DNA from: Spongisporangium articulatum
GTDB lineage: Bacteria; Actinomycetota; Actinomycetes; Actinomycetales; Kineosporiaceae
Direction of reading: 5' to 3'
NCBI RefSeq assembly: GCF_044465595.1
Contig: NZ_JBITLV010000002.1
Location: forward strand, 186,001-250,000
Length of the DNA: 64,000 bases
The notes below the pieces were generated by a model. That model searched no databases and was not told the DNA's origin. It saw nothing but the letters and a program-made list of their open reading frames with translations. Both the position numbers and the translations under genes were made by a program. Below are positions 16,801 through 24,288 of the stretch, in pieces. Numbering within the stretch: the stretch's first letter is position 1; every line of letters begins with the position of its first letter.

Positions 16801-17540
16801 AGCGCGGCCAGGGCCCCGATGTCCCAGCTCGACTCGTCGCCGCCCGCCGTGGCGTTGGCCGGCCGGTTGCCCCCCGCGGCGAGCACGGTGACCAGCAGCG
16901 CGTCGGCCGTGCCGAGCAGGCCCAGCAGCTCGTCGTCCGCACCCCGCAGGCTGGCGCAGAAGATCGGCAGCGGCGTGCCGCCCTCCGTCTCGATCGCGGT
17001 GCACAGCGCCTCGACGAACGCGGTGTTCCCGGCGACCTGGTGGGCCCGGTAGTAGAGGACGGCGATCGTCGGCGCACCGGGTGCGGCCGGGGCCGCCTCC
17101 CGGGCCAGCACACCCCACGCCGGGGTGACCGCGGGCGGTTCGAAGCCGAACCCGGTCAGCAGCAGGGTGTCGCAGAGGAAGGCGTGCAGCTGGGTCAGGT
17201 TCTCGGCGCCGCCCTCGACCAGGTACCCGTGCGCCTGCGTGGCCACCCCGACGGGCACGCTCGACAGCTGCATCAGGTCGGCGTCCGGCAGCGCCTCGCC
17301 CGACAGGACGACGGTCGGCACCCCGGACGCCAGCACGGCGTCCAGCCCCGACTCCCACGCCCGGCGGCCGCCGAGCAGGCGCACCACGGCCAGGCTCACG
17401 CCGTCCAGCAGCGCGTCGAGGTCCTCGACCCGGTTCGGGTTCGCGAGCCGGTACGGGGCGCCCGAGGCCTGCGCGGAGAGCAGGTCGGTGTCGGACGTCG
17501 AGACGAGCAGGACGGTGGGGACGGTGTCGAGGTCGGGCAC
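13893..17540 (-). CDS. cobN: Cobaltochelatase subunit CobN
   Basis: 1215 aa, the normal CobN length. It is the large corrin-binding subunit that inserts Co2+ into hydrogenobyrinic acid a,c-diamide, with ATP hydrolysis by partner AAA+/VWA subunits. The CobN/Mg-chelatase H signature VVHLGKHGTLEWTPGK occurs near residue 535, and the C-terminal region has YAYGRGLDGREARSDMEASYKRINVAAKNYD and a histidine-rich HDIADSDDYFQYHGG segment. The start is a GTG at 17540. The gene stands alone, about 6.7 kb from the ChlI/D-like gene that probably encodes its ATPase partner. Its leader contains a 71-bp hairpin element. No B12 riboswitch could be seen in the 180 bp upstream. Confidence 0.95.
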   Translation of the reverse strand: MPDLDTVPTVLLVSTSDTDLLSAQASGAPYRLANPNRVEDLDALLDGVSLAVVRLLGGRRAWESGLDAVLASGVPTVVLSGEALPDADLMQLSSVPVGVATQAHGYLVEGGAENLTQLHAFLCDTLLLTGFGFEPPAVTPAWGVLAREAAPAAPGAPTIAVLYYRAHQVAGNTAFVEALCTAIETEGGTPLPIFCASLRGADDELLGLLGTADALLVTVLAAGGNRPANATAGGDESSWDIGALAALDVPILQAISTLSSRETWLGSTDGLTPLDAANQVAIPEFDGRIITVPFSFKELGTDGLTRYVADPERARRAAGIAIAHARLRHLPNADKRVALVLTAYPTKHARIGNAVGLDTPASALRLLRALHGAGYDVGPLEGPDALPGLEAMDGDALVHGLIDAGGLDLDWLTQEQLSANTIRVPAAAYRSWFAGLPQEFRDDVTTAWGDAPGTLFLDTEPGPERSGDPDGDLVLAAIARGNLVLLLQPPRGFGDNPVAIYHDPDMPPSHHYLAAYHWLNRPVADGGFGADAVVHLGKHGTLEWTPGKNMAMSATCTPDVALGNLPLIYPFLVNDPGEGTQAKRRAHATLVDHLVPPMARADSYGDIARLEQLLDEYAAVQALDPSKAPAVQSQIWTLMRAAQLDHDLGLAERPHEAEFDDMILHLDGWLCQVKDAQIRDGLHILGDPPAGPTKVNLVNSMLRARQLWGGAQSLPGLREALGLAADAEGTAEVDAAEDLGRSLVQALADAAWNPDAVDGLVTDLPAEADANAVWRVLTFAATEVAPRLDATTDELTAVLHALEGGFVAPGPSGSPLRGLVNVLPTGRNFYSVDPRAVPSRLAWETGRAMADSLLERYRSDEGEWPRSVGLSVWGTSAMRTSGDDVAEVLALLGVRPVWDDASRRITSLEPIPRAELGRPRVDVTVRISGFFRDAFPHVVTMLDDAVQLAAAQDEPDNYVREHVQADLAAHGDERRATTRIFGSKPGAYGAGLLPLIDTKTWRDDADLAEVYAVWGGYAYGRGLDGREARSDMEASYKRINVAAKNYDSAEHDIADSDDYFQYHGGMVTMVRALTGRAPKAYIGDSTQPTAVRTRSLHEEVSRVFRSRVVNPRWLAAMQRHGYKGAFEMAATVDYLFGYDATTGVVADWMYGKLAETYVLDEAMKKFLSESNPWALHGMTERLLEAAERGLWAEPDPEQLAALKQVFLETEGDLED

Positions 17541-17604
17541 CCGGCCATGCTGTCATGCGCGACGGCGGGCCCGGCCGACCCGACCGGTGGTGGAGACCAC
17601 GCCT

Positions 17605-17675
17605 CCAAGATCACGGAAAACCCGTCGTTCCGTCCGGTCTGCGCCAGAGGAACGACGGGTTTCCGGTGATCATGG
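17605..17675. repeat. 71-bp inverted-repeat element, copy 1 (between cobN and the MFS gene)
   Basis: Two 27-nt arms (17605-17631 and 17649-17675) match at 24 of 27 positions around a 17-nt loop. The ends are CCAAGATCAC on the left and GTGATCATGG on the right. A second element with the same 71-bp length and the same ends lies inside cobG at 42526-42596. This copy sits in the divergent intergenic region, 65 nt upstream of the cobN start and 45 nt from the MFS start. It could act as an RNA hairpin in either leader. Confidence 0.75.
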
Positions 17676-17705
17676 CCGCCGGGAAGTGGATGTCCGTGGG
17701 CCGGG

Positions 17706-17711
17706 TTAGCG
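17706..17711 (+). promoter_or_regulatory. -10 box TAGCGT of the MFS gene
   Basis: TAGCGT is followed by 8 nt and the GTG at 17720, fitting a leaderless mRNA and deciding the start over ATG/GTG codons further upstream that fall before the promoter. Confidence 0.5.
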
Positions 17712-17719
17712 TCGTCCCC

Positions 17720-18910
17720 GTGTTGGAGGCCACCCCGCAACCCCGGGCCGTCGCCGCGGCCGTGGCCCTGGCGCTGGCCACCTTCGCGTTCGTCACGACC
17801 GAGCTCCTGCCCGTCGGCCTGCTCACCGTGATGGCCGCCGACCTGGGGCGATCGCGCTCGGAGGTCGGCTTCCTGGTCTCCGGGTACGCGGTCGTGGTGA
17901 TCCTGGCGTCGATCCCGCTGACCCGGCTGACCTCGCACCTGCCGCGGCGCACCGTGCTGGCGGGCACGCTCGCCGTGTTCACCGCGGCATCGGTGCTCAC
18001 GGCGGCGGCGCCGTCGTACGAACTGCTGTTCGCCGCCCGCCTGGTGACCGCGCTGGCCCAGGCCCTGTTCTGGTCGGTGGTCATCCCCGCGGCGGCCGGC
18101 CTGTTCGCGCCGGTGGTGCGGGGCCGGGTCGTCGCCCGCCTGCAGCTGGGCACCACGATGGCCCCGCTGCTCGGCGTCCCGGTCGGCACCTGGCTGGGGC
18201 AGCAGGTCGGCTGGCGCATCCCGTTCCTCGTGCTCGCCGGGGTGGGGCTGCTGATCGGCTCGGCGGTGCTCGGGCTGATGCCGAGCGAGGCGCCCGATGC
18301 CACGAGCGCCTCCCGCGGGGCCGTCCCCGACCGGCGCCGCTACGTCGTGATCGTGCTCGTGACGTCGTTGGCGGCGATGGCCGCCTTCACCTTCTTCACC
18401 TACGTGACCCCGTTCCTGCTCGACGTGACCGGTGTCGCGGCGGGCGCGCTGGGCGCGTTCCTGCTGCTCGGCGGGCTGTCCGGGGCCGTGACGGCCGCGG
18501 TGCTCGGACCGCTGCTCGACCGCTACCCGTACGGTGCCGTCCTGCTGCCCGTGGCCCTGCTCTGCGTCACGCTGGCCCTGCTCACGGCGGCCGGCGGTGT
18601 GACGGTCGCCGTGGTCGTGGCCCTGCTGCTGTTCGGCACGGTGATGACGGCGCTGTCGAGCTCCGTCGGGACGGCCAGCCTGCACGTCGCCCCGGGGGCG
18701 ACGGACCTCGCCGGGGCGGGCACCAGCACCGCGTTCAACATCGGGATCGCCGGGGGCTCCGCGCTGGGTGGGGCCCTGGTCGGCGGCGTCGGGATCGAGG
18801 CCGTCGCCCCGGTCGCCCTCGGTCTGGCGGTGCTGGCGCTGGCGCTGCTCCCGCTCGGTCTGCGTCCGAGCCCCTCCGCGGCCGTCGGCCCTGTCGGTCC
18901 CGTCGCCTAG
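17720..18910 (+). CDS. MFS transporter (drug/sugar efflux, AraJ-like)
   Basis: 396 aa with 12 predicted transmembrane helices in two sixes. The first six (about 10-190) contain the MFS motif-A-like loop SGYAVVVILASIPLTRLTSHLPRR between helices 2 and 3 and the antiporter motif-C-like GVPVGTWLGQQVGWRIPF. A cytoplasmic linker of about 20 residues (SEAPDATSASRGAVPDRRR) precedes the second half. This is the DHA1/AraJ-type efflux family; substrates are usually drugs, sugars or small metabolites. Start chosen from the leaderless promoter. A TAG stop overlaps the -10 box of the next gene, so the helicase is separately transcribed. Confidence 0.85.
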   Translation: MLEATPQPRAVAAAVALALATFAFVTTELLPVGLLTVMAADLGRSRSEVGFLVSGYAVVVILASIPLTRLTSHLPRRTVLAGTLAVFTAASVLTAAAPSYELLFAARLVTALAQALFWSVVIPAAAGLFAPVVRGRVVARLQLGTTMAPLLGVPVGTWLGQQVGWRIPFLVLAGVGLLIGSAVLGLMPSEAPDATSASRGAVPDRRRYVVIVLVTSLAAMAAFTFFTYVTPFLLDVTGVAAGALGAFLLLGGLSGAVTAAVLGPLLDRYPYGAVLLPVALLCVTLALLTAAGGVTVAVVVALLLFGTVMTALSSSVGTASLHVAPGATDLAGAGTSTAFNIGIAGGSALGGALVGGVGIEAVAPVALGLAVLALALLPLGLRPSPSAAVGPVGPVA

Positions 18911-18913
18911 GGT
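18908..18913 (+). promoter_or_regulatory. -10 box TAGGGT of the SNF2 helicase gene
   Basis: TAGGGT overlaps the MFS stop codon and is followed by 6 nt and the GTG at 18920, the usual leaderless geometry. Confidence 0.5.
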
Positions 18914-18919
18914 CGAAAC

Positions 18920-21900
18920 GTGACGGGTTGCGTGGTGCACGGCTGGTGGGCGCTGCCCGCGCACGCCGCCGACCCCGGTCACCTGGTGCTCTGGGCGGAG
19001 GACGCCACGGGCCCGGCCCCGGTGCCGCGCCGCCGGTCCCAGCGGGCGCGGGTGCAGTCGCACCCGTTCGCGCTCGAGGCCGACGAGCTGCGGGGCGCAC
19101 TCGGTCTGGACCGGACGGTGCCGGCGGGTGAGGCCGTGCTCGACCTGCCGGGGTTCACGCACACCCCGCTGGCGTCACCGCAGCTGAGCGACCTGGGCGT
19201 CGGGCTGGGGGCGGCCGCCGCCGAGGGCGAGCAACCGCGGCGGCGCGACGACGTCCGCTGGTCGGTCCCGACGCTGCAGGTCCCGCCCGCCGAGGCGCTG
19301 CTCTTCCTCGCCCGTGCTGCCGAAATGCACCCTGACGAGGCTCCGGACGGGCTCGAAGGTGTGCATTTCGGCAGCATGAGCGCGCTGTGGGGGGCGGAGC
19401 TGCGGTCCCTGGCCCTGCTGGCCGGGTTCGCGGGTGACCTGGCCCGGCGCGGGCGGGTGCTGCCGGTCGCCCTGCCGCCCCCGCCGGGCGAGACCGGCGG
19501 CCTGCCGAGCGCCCGGTGGCGGCCGGTCGTGTCGGGACCCGACGCCGACTGGCTGCGCTCGGCGGTGGCCGCCCTTCCGCCGTCCTACGGGGCCGGGCTC
19601 CAGCCGGGTGAGCACCTCGCATCCGCAGCGGCAGCGGTCGACGCGCTGACCGACGAACTGGTCCGGCTGCGGTTGGAGGACGAGCGCCCGCGGAACGTGA
19701 CGCTGTCCGGGCTGGCCGGGTGGCGCGCGGCGTTGCGCCGGCCGGACGCGCGGTTCCGGGCCTCGCCCGATCAGCTGGCCGCCCTGGTGCGGGCGCTCGA
19801 CCGCTGGCAGTCCGATGCGCTCGGGAACGCCATCGTCCGTGCGGTGTTCCGGCTCGTCGAACCGCGCGACGACGACGAGGAGTCGGTGCTGCGCCGCGCC
19901 GACGAGGCCGAGTGGCGCAGCGCTGAGGAGTCGCAGTTCTGGCGGGTCGACCTGGGCCTGCAACTGGCCGACGAGCCGAGCCGGTTCATCCCGGCCCGCG
20001 CAGTGTGGGACGGCGTCGACCTGCCGGCCGCCCTGACCGCCGAGGGGGCCCCCTGGCCGCAGGAGGTGTTCCTGGCCGAGCTGGGTCGCGCCGTGCGGTT
20101 GTACCCCGGGCTGTCGGCGGCGCTGTCGGGGCCGCGCCCGGTGGAGCTGCTGCTCGACACGGTGGAGGCGCACGAGTTCCTCGCCGAGGCGGCACCTCTG
20201 CTGCTGGGGGCCGGGTTCGGGGTCCAGCTGCCGGGCTGGTGGGGGTCGGCGCGGGCCCGGGTCGGGGCGCGGTTGCGGGCCGGGACGTCGACCCAGCCGG
20301 GCCGCGTCGACGGGACGCCGCGGTTCGGCCAGGAACACCTGGTCGACTTCGACTGGCAGCTCAGCCTGGGCGACCACGTGCTGACCGGCGCCGAGATCGA
20401 CGACCTGCTCGAGGCCAACCGCCCGCTCGTCCGGCTGCGCGGTCAGTGGATGCAGGTCGACCCCGAGAAGCTCCGCGCCGCAAGGGATTTCCTGCGCCGT
20501 CAGGCCAAGGCCCGGATGACGGTCGGCGACGTCCTGCGGGTCATCGGTGCGGGTGACGAGGCGCCCGGCGGGCTGACCGTCACCGGCGTCGACGCCGAGG
20601 GCTGGCTGGCGCACCTGCTGTCGCCCGACGGTGGGCGCTCGATCGAACCCGTGGCCGCGCCCGACGCGTTCACCGGGACGCTGCGGCCCTACCAGGAGCG
20701 CGGGCTGGCGTGGCTGTCGTTCCTGGAGTCCGTCGGGCTCGGTGGGGTACTGGCCGACGACATGGGGCTGGGCAAGACGGTGCAGCTGCTGGCGCTGTTC
20801 GCGTCGGACCTCGGTGCGGGCGAAGGAGGCGGACCCACGTTGCTGGTCTGCCCGATGTCGCTGCTCGGCACCTGGGAGCGGGAGGCGGCGAGGTTCGCGC
20901 CGCAGCTGCGCGTACACGTGCACCACGGGGCCGGCCGGTTGTCCGGCGACGACTTCGAGAAGGCTTGCGCCGAGGCCGATCTCGTGGTCACGACCTACTC
21001 ACTGCTGGCCCGCGACGCGGCCCTGCTGCGCGGCCGCGAGTGGCGCCGGGTGGTGCTCGACGAGGCGCAGGCCGTGAAGAACGCGGCCACGCAGGCCAGC
21101 GTCGCCGCGCGCACCCTCACCGCGCGCAGCCGGTTCGCGGTCACCGGCACCCCGGTCGAGAACCGGCTGGCCGACCTCTGGTCGCTGATGGAGTTCGCCA
21201 ACCCGCGGCTGCTCGGTGACGCAGCGGCGTTCAAGAAGCGGTTCGCGCTGCCGATCGAGCGGGTCGGCGACGCGGAGGCGGCGGCCCGGCTCAAGGCGCT
21301 CACCCAGCCGTTCGTGCTGCGCCGGCTGAAGACCGACAGCTCGATCATCGACGACCTGCCGCCGAAGCTGGAGATGGAGATCCCGTGCCCGCTCACGGGG
21401 GAGCAGGCCGCGCTCTACCAGGGTGTGGTCGACGAGATGCTCGAGCGCATCGACCGCAAGGACGGGATCGAGCGCCGCGGGCTGGTCCTCGCCGCCATGA
21501 CCAAGCTGAAGCAGGTCTGCAACCACCCGGCGCTGCTGCTGCACGACGGGTCGAGGGTGCCGGGCCGGTCGGGCAAGATCGCGCGGTTGGAGGCGATCGT
21601 CGAGGAGATCCTCGAGGCCGGTGAGAAGGCGCTGCTGTTCACCCAGTTCGCCAGTTTCGGCGCCACGCTGCAGACCCACCTGGCGGCCCGGTTCGGCCGG
21701 GAGGTCGCGTTCCTGCACGGCGGGGTCGACCGGCGCGGGCGGGACGAGCTGGTGCAGCGCTTCCAGCAGAAGGGTTCCGGCCCGCCTCTTTTCGTGCTGT
21801 CCCTGAAGGCCGGTGGCACCGGGCTCACCCTGACCGAGGCCAACCACGTGATCCATGTCGACCGGTGGTGGAACCCGGCCGTGGAGGACCAGGCCACCGA

Positions 21901-22108
21901 CCGGGCCTTCCGGATCGGGCAGTCCCGCACCGTGCAGGTCCGCACGTTCGTCTGTGCGGGCACGCTGGAGGAGAAGATCGCCGCGATGATCCGGGACAAG
22001 CGCGCACTGGCCGAGACCGTGGTCGGCACCGGCGAGCAGTGGCTGACCGAACTGTCCACCGACCAGCTGCGCGACCTGGTCACGCTCGACCGGGCGGTGG
22101 TGGGATGA
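18920..22108 (+). CDS. SNF2-family DNA helicase/translocase (HepA/RapA-like)
   Basis: 1062 aa. The N-terminal half (to about 560) is the SNF2-associated region of unknown fold found in actinobacterial homologues. The motor follows: Walker A DDMGLGKT near 615, motif II DEAQ near 712, motif III TGTPVENRL near 738, and in the second RecA lobe LFTQFASFG, FVLSLKAGGTGLTL and QATDRAFRIGQ near 990. It is an ATP-dependent dsDNA translocase that would remodel protein-DNA or transcription complexes. Residues 132-152 are encoded by a long inverted repeat. The ATG of the SWIM zinc-finger protein overlaps the stop, and this helicase-SWIM pairing is conserved in bacteria. Its job is not established. Confidence 0.9.
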   Translation: MTGCVVHGWWALPAHAADPGHLVLWAEDATGPAPVPRRRSQRARVQSHPFALEADELRGALGLDRTVPAGEAVLDLPGFTHTPLASPQLSDLGVGLGAAAAEGEQPRRRDDVRWSVPTLQVPPAEALLFLARAAEMHPDEAPDGLEGVHFGSMSALWGAELRSLALLAGFAGDLARRGRVLPVALPPPPGETGGLPSARWRPVVSGPDADWLRSAVAALPPSYGAGLQPGEHLASAAAAVDALTDELVRLRLEDERPRNVTLSGLAGWRAALRRPDARFRASPDQLAALVRALDRWQSDALGNAIVRAVFRLVEPRDDDEESVLRRADEAEWRSAEESQFWRVDLGLQLADEPSRFIPARAVWDGVDLPAALTAEGAPWPQEVFLAELGRAVRLYPGLSAALSGPRPVELLLDTVEAHEFLAEAAPLLLGAGFGVQLPGWWGSARARVGARLRAGTSTQPGRVDGTPRFGQEHLVDFDWQLSLGDHVLTGAEIDDLLEANRPLVRLRGQWMQVDPEKLRAARDFLRRQAKARMTVGDVLRVIGAGDEAPGGLTVTGVDAEGWLAHLLSPDGGRSIEPVAAPDAFTGTLRPYQERGLAWLSFLESVGLGGVLADDMGLGKTVQLLALFASDLGAGEGGGPTLLVCPMSLLGTWEREAARFAPQLRVHVHHGAGRLSGDDFEKACAEADLVVTTYSLLARDAALLRGREWRRVVLDEAQAVKNAATQASVAARTLTARSRFAVTGTPVENRLADLWSLMEFANPRLLGDAAAFKKRFALPIERVGDAEAAARLKALTQPFVLRRLKTDSSIIDDLPPKLEMEIPCPLTGEQAALYQGVVDEMLERIDRKDGIERRGLVLAAMTKLKQVCNHPALLLHDGSRVPGRSGKIARLEAIVEEILEAGEKALLFTQFASFGATLQTHLAARFGREVAFLHGGVDRRGRDELVQRFQQKGSGPPLFVLSLKAGGTGLTLTEANHVIHVDRWWNPAVEDQATDRAFRIGQSRTVQVRTFVCAGTLEEKIAAMIRDKRALAETVVGTGEQWLTELSTDQLRDLVTLDRAVVG
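19315..19376. repeat. Inverted repeat inside the helicase coding region
   Basis: TGCTGCCGAAATGCAC (19315-19330) recurs as its perfect 16-nt reverse complement at 19361-19376, with a 30-nt loop. It keeps the helicase frame open and adds AAEMHP...VHFGSM to the N-terminal region. Its composition (AAATGCA core) differs from the surrounding GC-rich codons. Confidence 0.65.
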
Positions 22109-23019
22109 ACGACGAGGAGCCGGAGAAGGCCGACCGGTTCGCCGACTTCGGGCCGCCCATCCCGGTCGAGGGAGGACTGGTGGCCCGGTCGACGCGGGGG
22201 TTCATCGGCGAGGAGTGGTGGTCGCGCCGGTTCATCGACGTGCTCGAGTCGTTCTCGCTGGGCGGGCGCCTGACCCGCGGCCGGGCCTACGCCCGCAAGG
22301 GCCAGGTGATCTCGCTCGATGTCGCACCCGGTGAGGTGCGCGCCGAGGTGCAGGGCTCGCGCGTGCGGCCCTACCAGGTGCGCATCGGGCTGCCCGTGTT
22401 CACCGAACTGCTGTGGGCCAAGGCGGAGGTGGCGATCGCCGAGCAGGCCATCCACGCGGCCCGGTTGCTGGCCGGGCAGTTCCCGCCCGAGCTGGAACCG
22501 GTGTTCGCGAAGGCCGGGGCGCCGTTCTTCCCGGCCCGGCTGTCGGACCTGTCGCTGTCCTGCTCGTGCCCCGACGGCGCCATCCCGTGCAAGCACCTGG
22601 CCGCCGTGTTCTACCTGCTGGCCGAGCGGTTCGACGACGACCCGTTCCAGATCCTCCTGCTCCGCGGGCGGTCCCGCGGCGAACTGCTGGCCCGGGTCCG
22701 CCGGCTGCGGGGCGAGGAGGAACCCGACCCCCGGGCGGACGACGTCCCGCCCGTCGCGCCCGTCGGTGCGGCCGCCGCGCTGGTCGGGTTGGTCCCCGTC
22801 GGGGTGACGGGTTCGTCGGTGAGTGACGTACCGGGGCGCGGGGCGTCGTCCGACCCGATGCGGTTCTGGACGGCAGGTGAGCCGCTGCCCGTGCCGAAGC
22901 ACCCGGCCCTGCCGCCCGACCTGTTGTTGCGCTCGCTGCCGACGCCGGGGTCGGCGCTCGGTGGAAGCCGCCTGCTCGCCCAGCTGGCCCCGCTCTATGA
23001 GGGCCTGGCCGACTCGTAG
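22105..23019 (+). CDS. SWIM zinc-finger protein, partner of the SNF2 helicase
   Basis: 304 aa. The SWIM motif is intact near residues 154-168: LSCSCPDGAIPCKHLAAV, i.e. C-x-C-x(7)-C-x-H, a zinc site linked to DNA or protein binding. The N-terminal part has the family's W-x2-RF-ID-LE pattern and the VRPYQVRI segment. The C-terminal 110 residues are Pro/Val-rich and of low complexity, and likely disordered. The ATG overlaps the helicase stop by 4 nt (ATGA), so both are made from one mRNA and probably act together. No terminator follows directly; the downstream gap holds a long inverted repeat. Confidence 0.87.
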   Translation: MNDEEPEKADRFADFGPPIPVEGGLVARSTRGFIGEEWWSRRFIDVLESFSLGGRLTRGRAYARKGQVISLDVAPGEVRAEVQGSRVRPYQVRIGLPVFTELLWAKAEVAIAEQAIHAARLLAGQFPPELEPVFAKAGAPFFPARLSDLSLSCSCPDGAIPCKHLAAVFYLLAERFDDDPFQILLLRGRSRGELLARVRRLRGEEEPDPRADDVPPVAPVGAAAALVGLVPVGVTGSSVSDVPGRGASSDPMRFWTAGEPLPVPKHPALPPDLLLRSLPTPGSALGGSRLLAQLAPLYEGLADS

Positions 23020-23143
23020 TCCAGGATGTGCAGCCACCACCGCTGTAGCCCGACGTCGCAGCCCGCACCCTGACCCTCTACGGCGCCTGGCCCTCCACGA
23101 CGCTTGACGTGACCGCCCGAGGGCGAGGACACCGGGTACGAGC

Positions 23144-23220
23144 GTTGCACTGCTTTGCGGTGAACGCCCATTGGCGTTCGGGCTCGATAGCCAATCGGCC
23201 TTCACCGCAAAGCTGGCAAC
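23144..23220. repeat. Long imperfect inverted repeat between the SWIM and aldo/keto reductase genes
   Basis: 24-nt arms at 23152-23175 and 23190-23213 match at 22 of 24 positions around a 14-nt loop. Outer 5-nt arms GTTGC/GCAAC (23144-23148, 23216-23220) extend the stem past a small bulge. It lies between convergent genes and could be a terminator. However, its length, tolerated mismatches and lower G+C resemble a mobile hairpin more than an intrinsic terminator. The rest of the 234-bp gap shows nothing recognisable. Confidence 0.65.
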
Positions 23221-23253
23221 ACCTGGCCGCTCTCACCCTCGTCCAGGACTGAG

Positions 23254-24276
23254 TCAGGTGGGCTGGTGCGCCAGCTTCGCCGCGAACGATCCTTCCGGGT
23301 ACCGGGCGCCCGCCGGTCGTAGGGTGTCGAGCCGGGCCAGGTCGCTGTCGGTCAGGGCGAGCGTGGCCGCGGCCGCGTTCTCCTCGACGTATTTCACCCG
23401 CTTGGTGCCCGGGATCGGGACGACGTCGGCGCCCTGGGCCAGCAGCCAGGCCAGGGCGACCTGGCCGGCGGTCGCGTCGTGCTCGCCGGCGATGGACTGC
23501 ACCTCGGCGACCAGCGCCAGGTTCGCGTCCAGGTTGCCGTCGGCGAAGCGCGGCATGCTCTTGCGCATGTCGTTCTCGGGCAGGTCGGCGACGCTGGTCA
23601 CCGTGCCGGTCAGCAGGCCCCGCCCGAGCGGGCTGAACGGCACGACCGTGATGCCCAGCTCGCGGCAGACCGGCACGACGTCGACCTCGAGGCCGCGTGT
23701 GAACAGCGACCACTCGCTCTGCAGGGCGCTGATCGGGTAGGTGGCGTGTGCTCGACGCAGGTTCTCGGGGGAGGCCTCGGAGATGCCGACGTGACCGATC
23801 AGGCCCTCCCGGACGAGTTCGCCGAAGGCCCCGATGGTCTCCTCGACCGGCACGTCCGGGTCGACGCGGTGCAGGTAGTACAGGTCGACGTGCTCGACGC
23901 CCAGCCGCCGCAGTGACGCCCGGATCGCTTCGCGCACGTGCTCGGGCCGGCCGTCCACGCCGCCGGGCGCGCTGCCCGGGTCGGTGTCGGCGACGAAACC
24001 GCACTTGGTGGCCAGCACGATCTCCTCCCGCCGCCGCGACACGACGGGGCCGATCAGCCGTTCGTTGGCACCGGCGCCGTACACGTCGGCCGTGTCGATC
24101 AGCGTGACCCCGAGGTCGATGGCCCGGTTCAGGGCGGCCAGCGACTCCGTGTCGTCGGGCGACCCGTACGACTGGCTCATCCCCATGCAGCCCAGCCCGA
24201 CCGCGCCGACCAGCGGGCCGCCGGTCCCGAGCTGCCGTTGGGGGAAGGGGGTCTGTCCCAGCGCGTGCTCCGTCAT
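23254..24276 (-). CDS. Aldo/keto reductase
   Basis: 340 aa TIM-barrel NAD(P)H oxidoreductase of the YajO/AKR13-like group. The N-terminal GLGCMGMSQSYG is followed by the catalytic tetrad: Asp and Tyr in IDTADVYGAGANE, Lys in LATKCGF, and His in YYLHRVD. The C-terminal cofactor region VVPIPGTKRVKYVEENAAA is present. It would reduce aldehydes or ketones; the substrate is not deducible. It lies 9 nt after the ABC permease but has its own -10 box inside the permease 3' end, so it need not belong to that operon. Confidence 0.87.
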   Translation of the reverse strand: MTEHALGQTPFPQRQLGTGGPLVGAVGLGCMGMSQSYGSPDDTESLAALNRAIDLGVTLIDTADVYGAGANERLIGPVVSRRREEIVLATKCGFVADTDPGSAPGGVDGRPEHVREAIRASLRRLGVEHVDLYYLHRVDPDVPVEETIGAFGELVREGLIGHVGISEASPENLRRAHATYPISALQSEWSLFTRGLEVDVVPVCRELGITVVPFSPLGRGLLTGTVTSVADLPENDMRKSMPRFADGNLDANLALVAEVQSIAGEHDATAGQVALAWLLAQGADVVPIPGTKRVKYVEENAAAATLALTDSDLARLDTLRPAGARYPEGSFAAKLAHQPT

Positions 24277-24282
24277 ACCGGA

Positions 24283-24288
24283 ACGCTA
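24283..24288 (-). promoter_or_regulatory. -10 box TAGCGT of the aldo/keto reductase gene
   Basis: On the minus strand TAGCGT (24288-24283) precedes the ATG at 24276 by 6 nt. It overlaps the last codon of the permease gene and marks a probable leaderless internal promoter. Confidence 0.45.

Noticed and set aside
15492..17669. 725-codon plus-strand open frame opposite cobN
   Set aside because: cobN has full family motifs on the minus strand; the antisense frame has none.
17541..17719. Cobalamin riboswitch upstream of cobN
   Set aside because: No B12-box-like conserved core was found by eye; the hairpin there is a simple inverted repeat shared with the cobG insertion.
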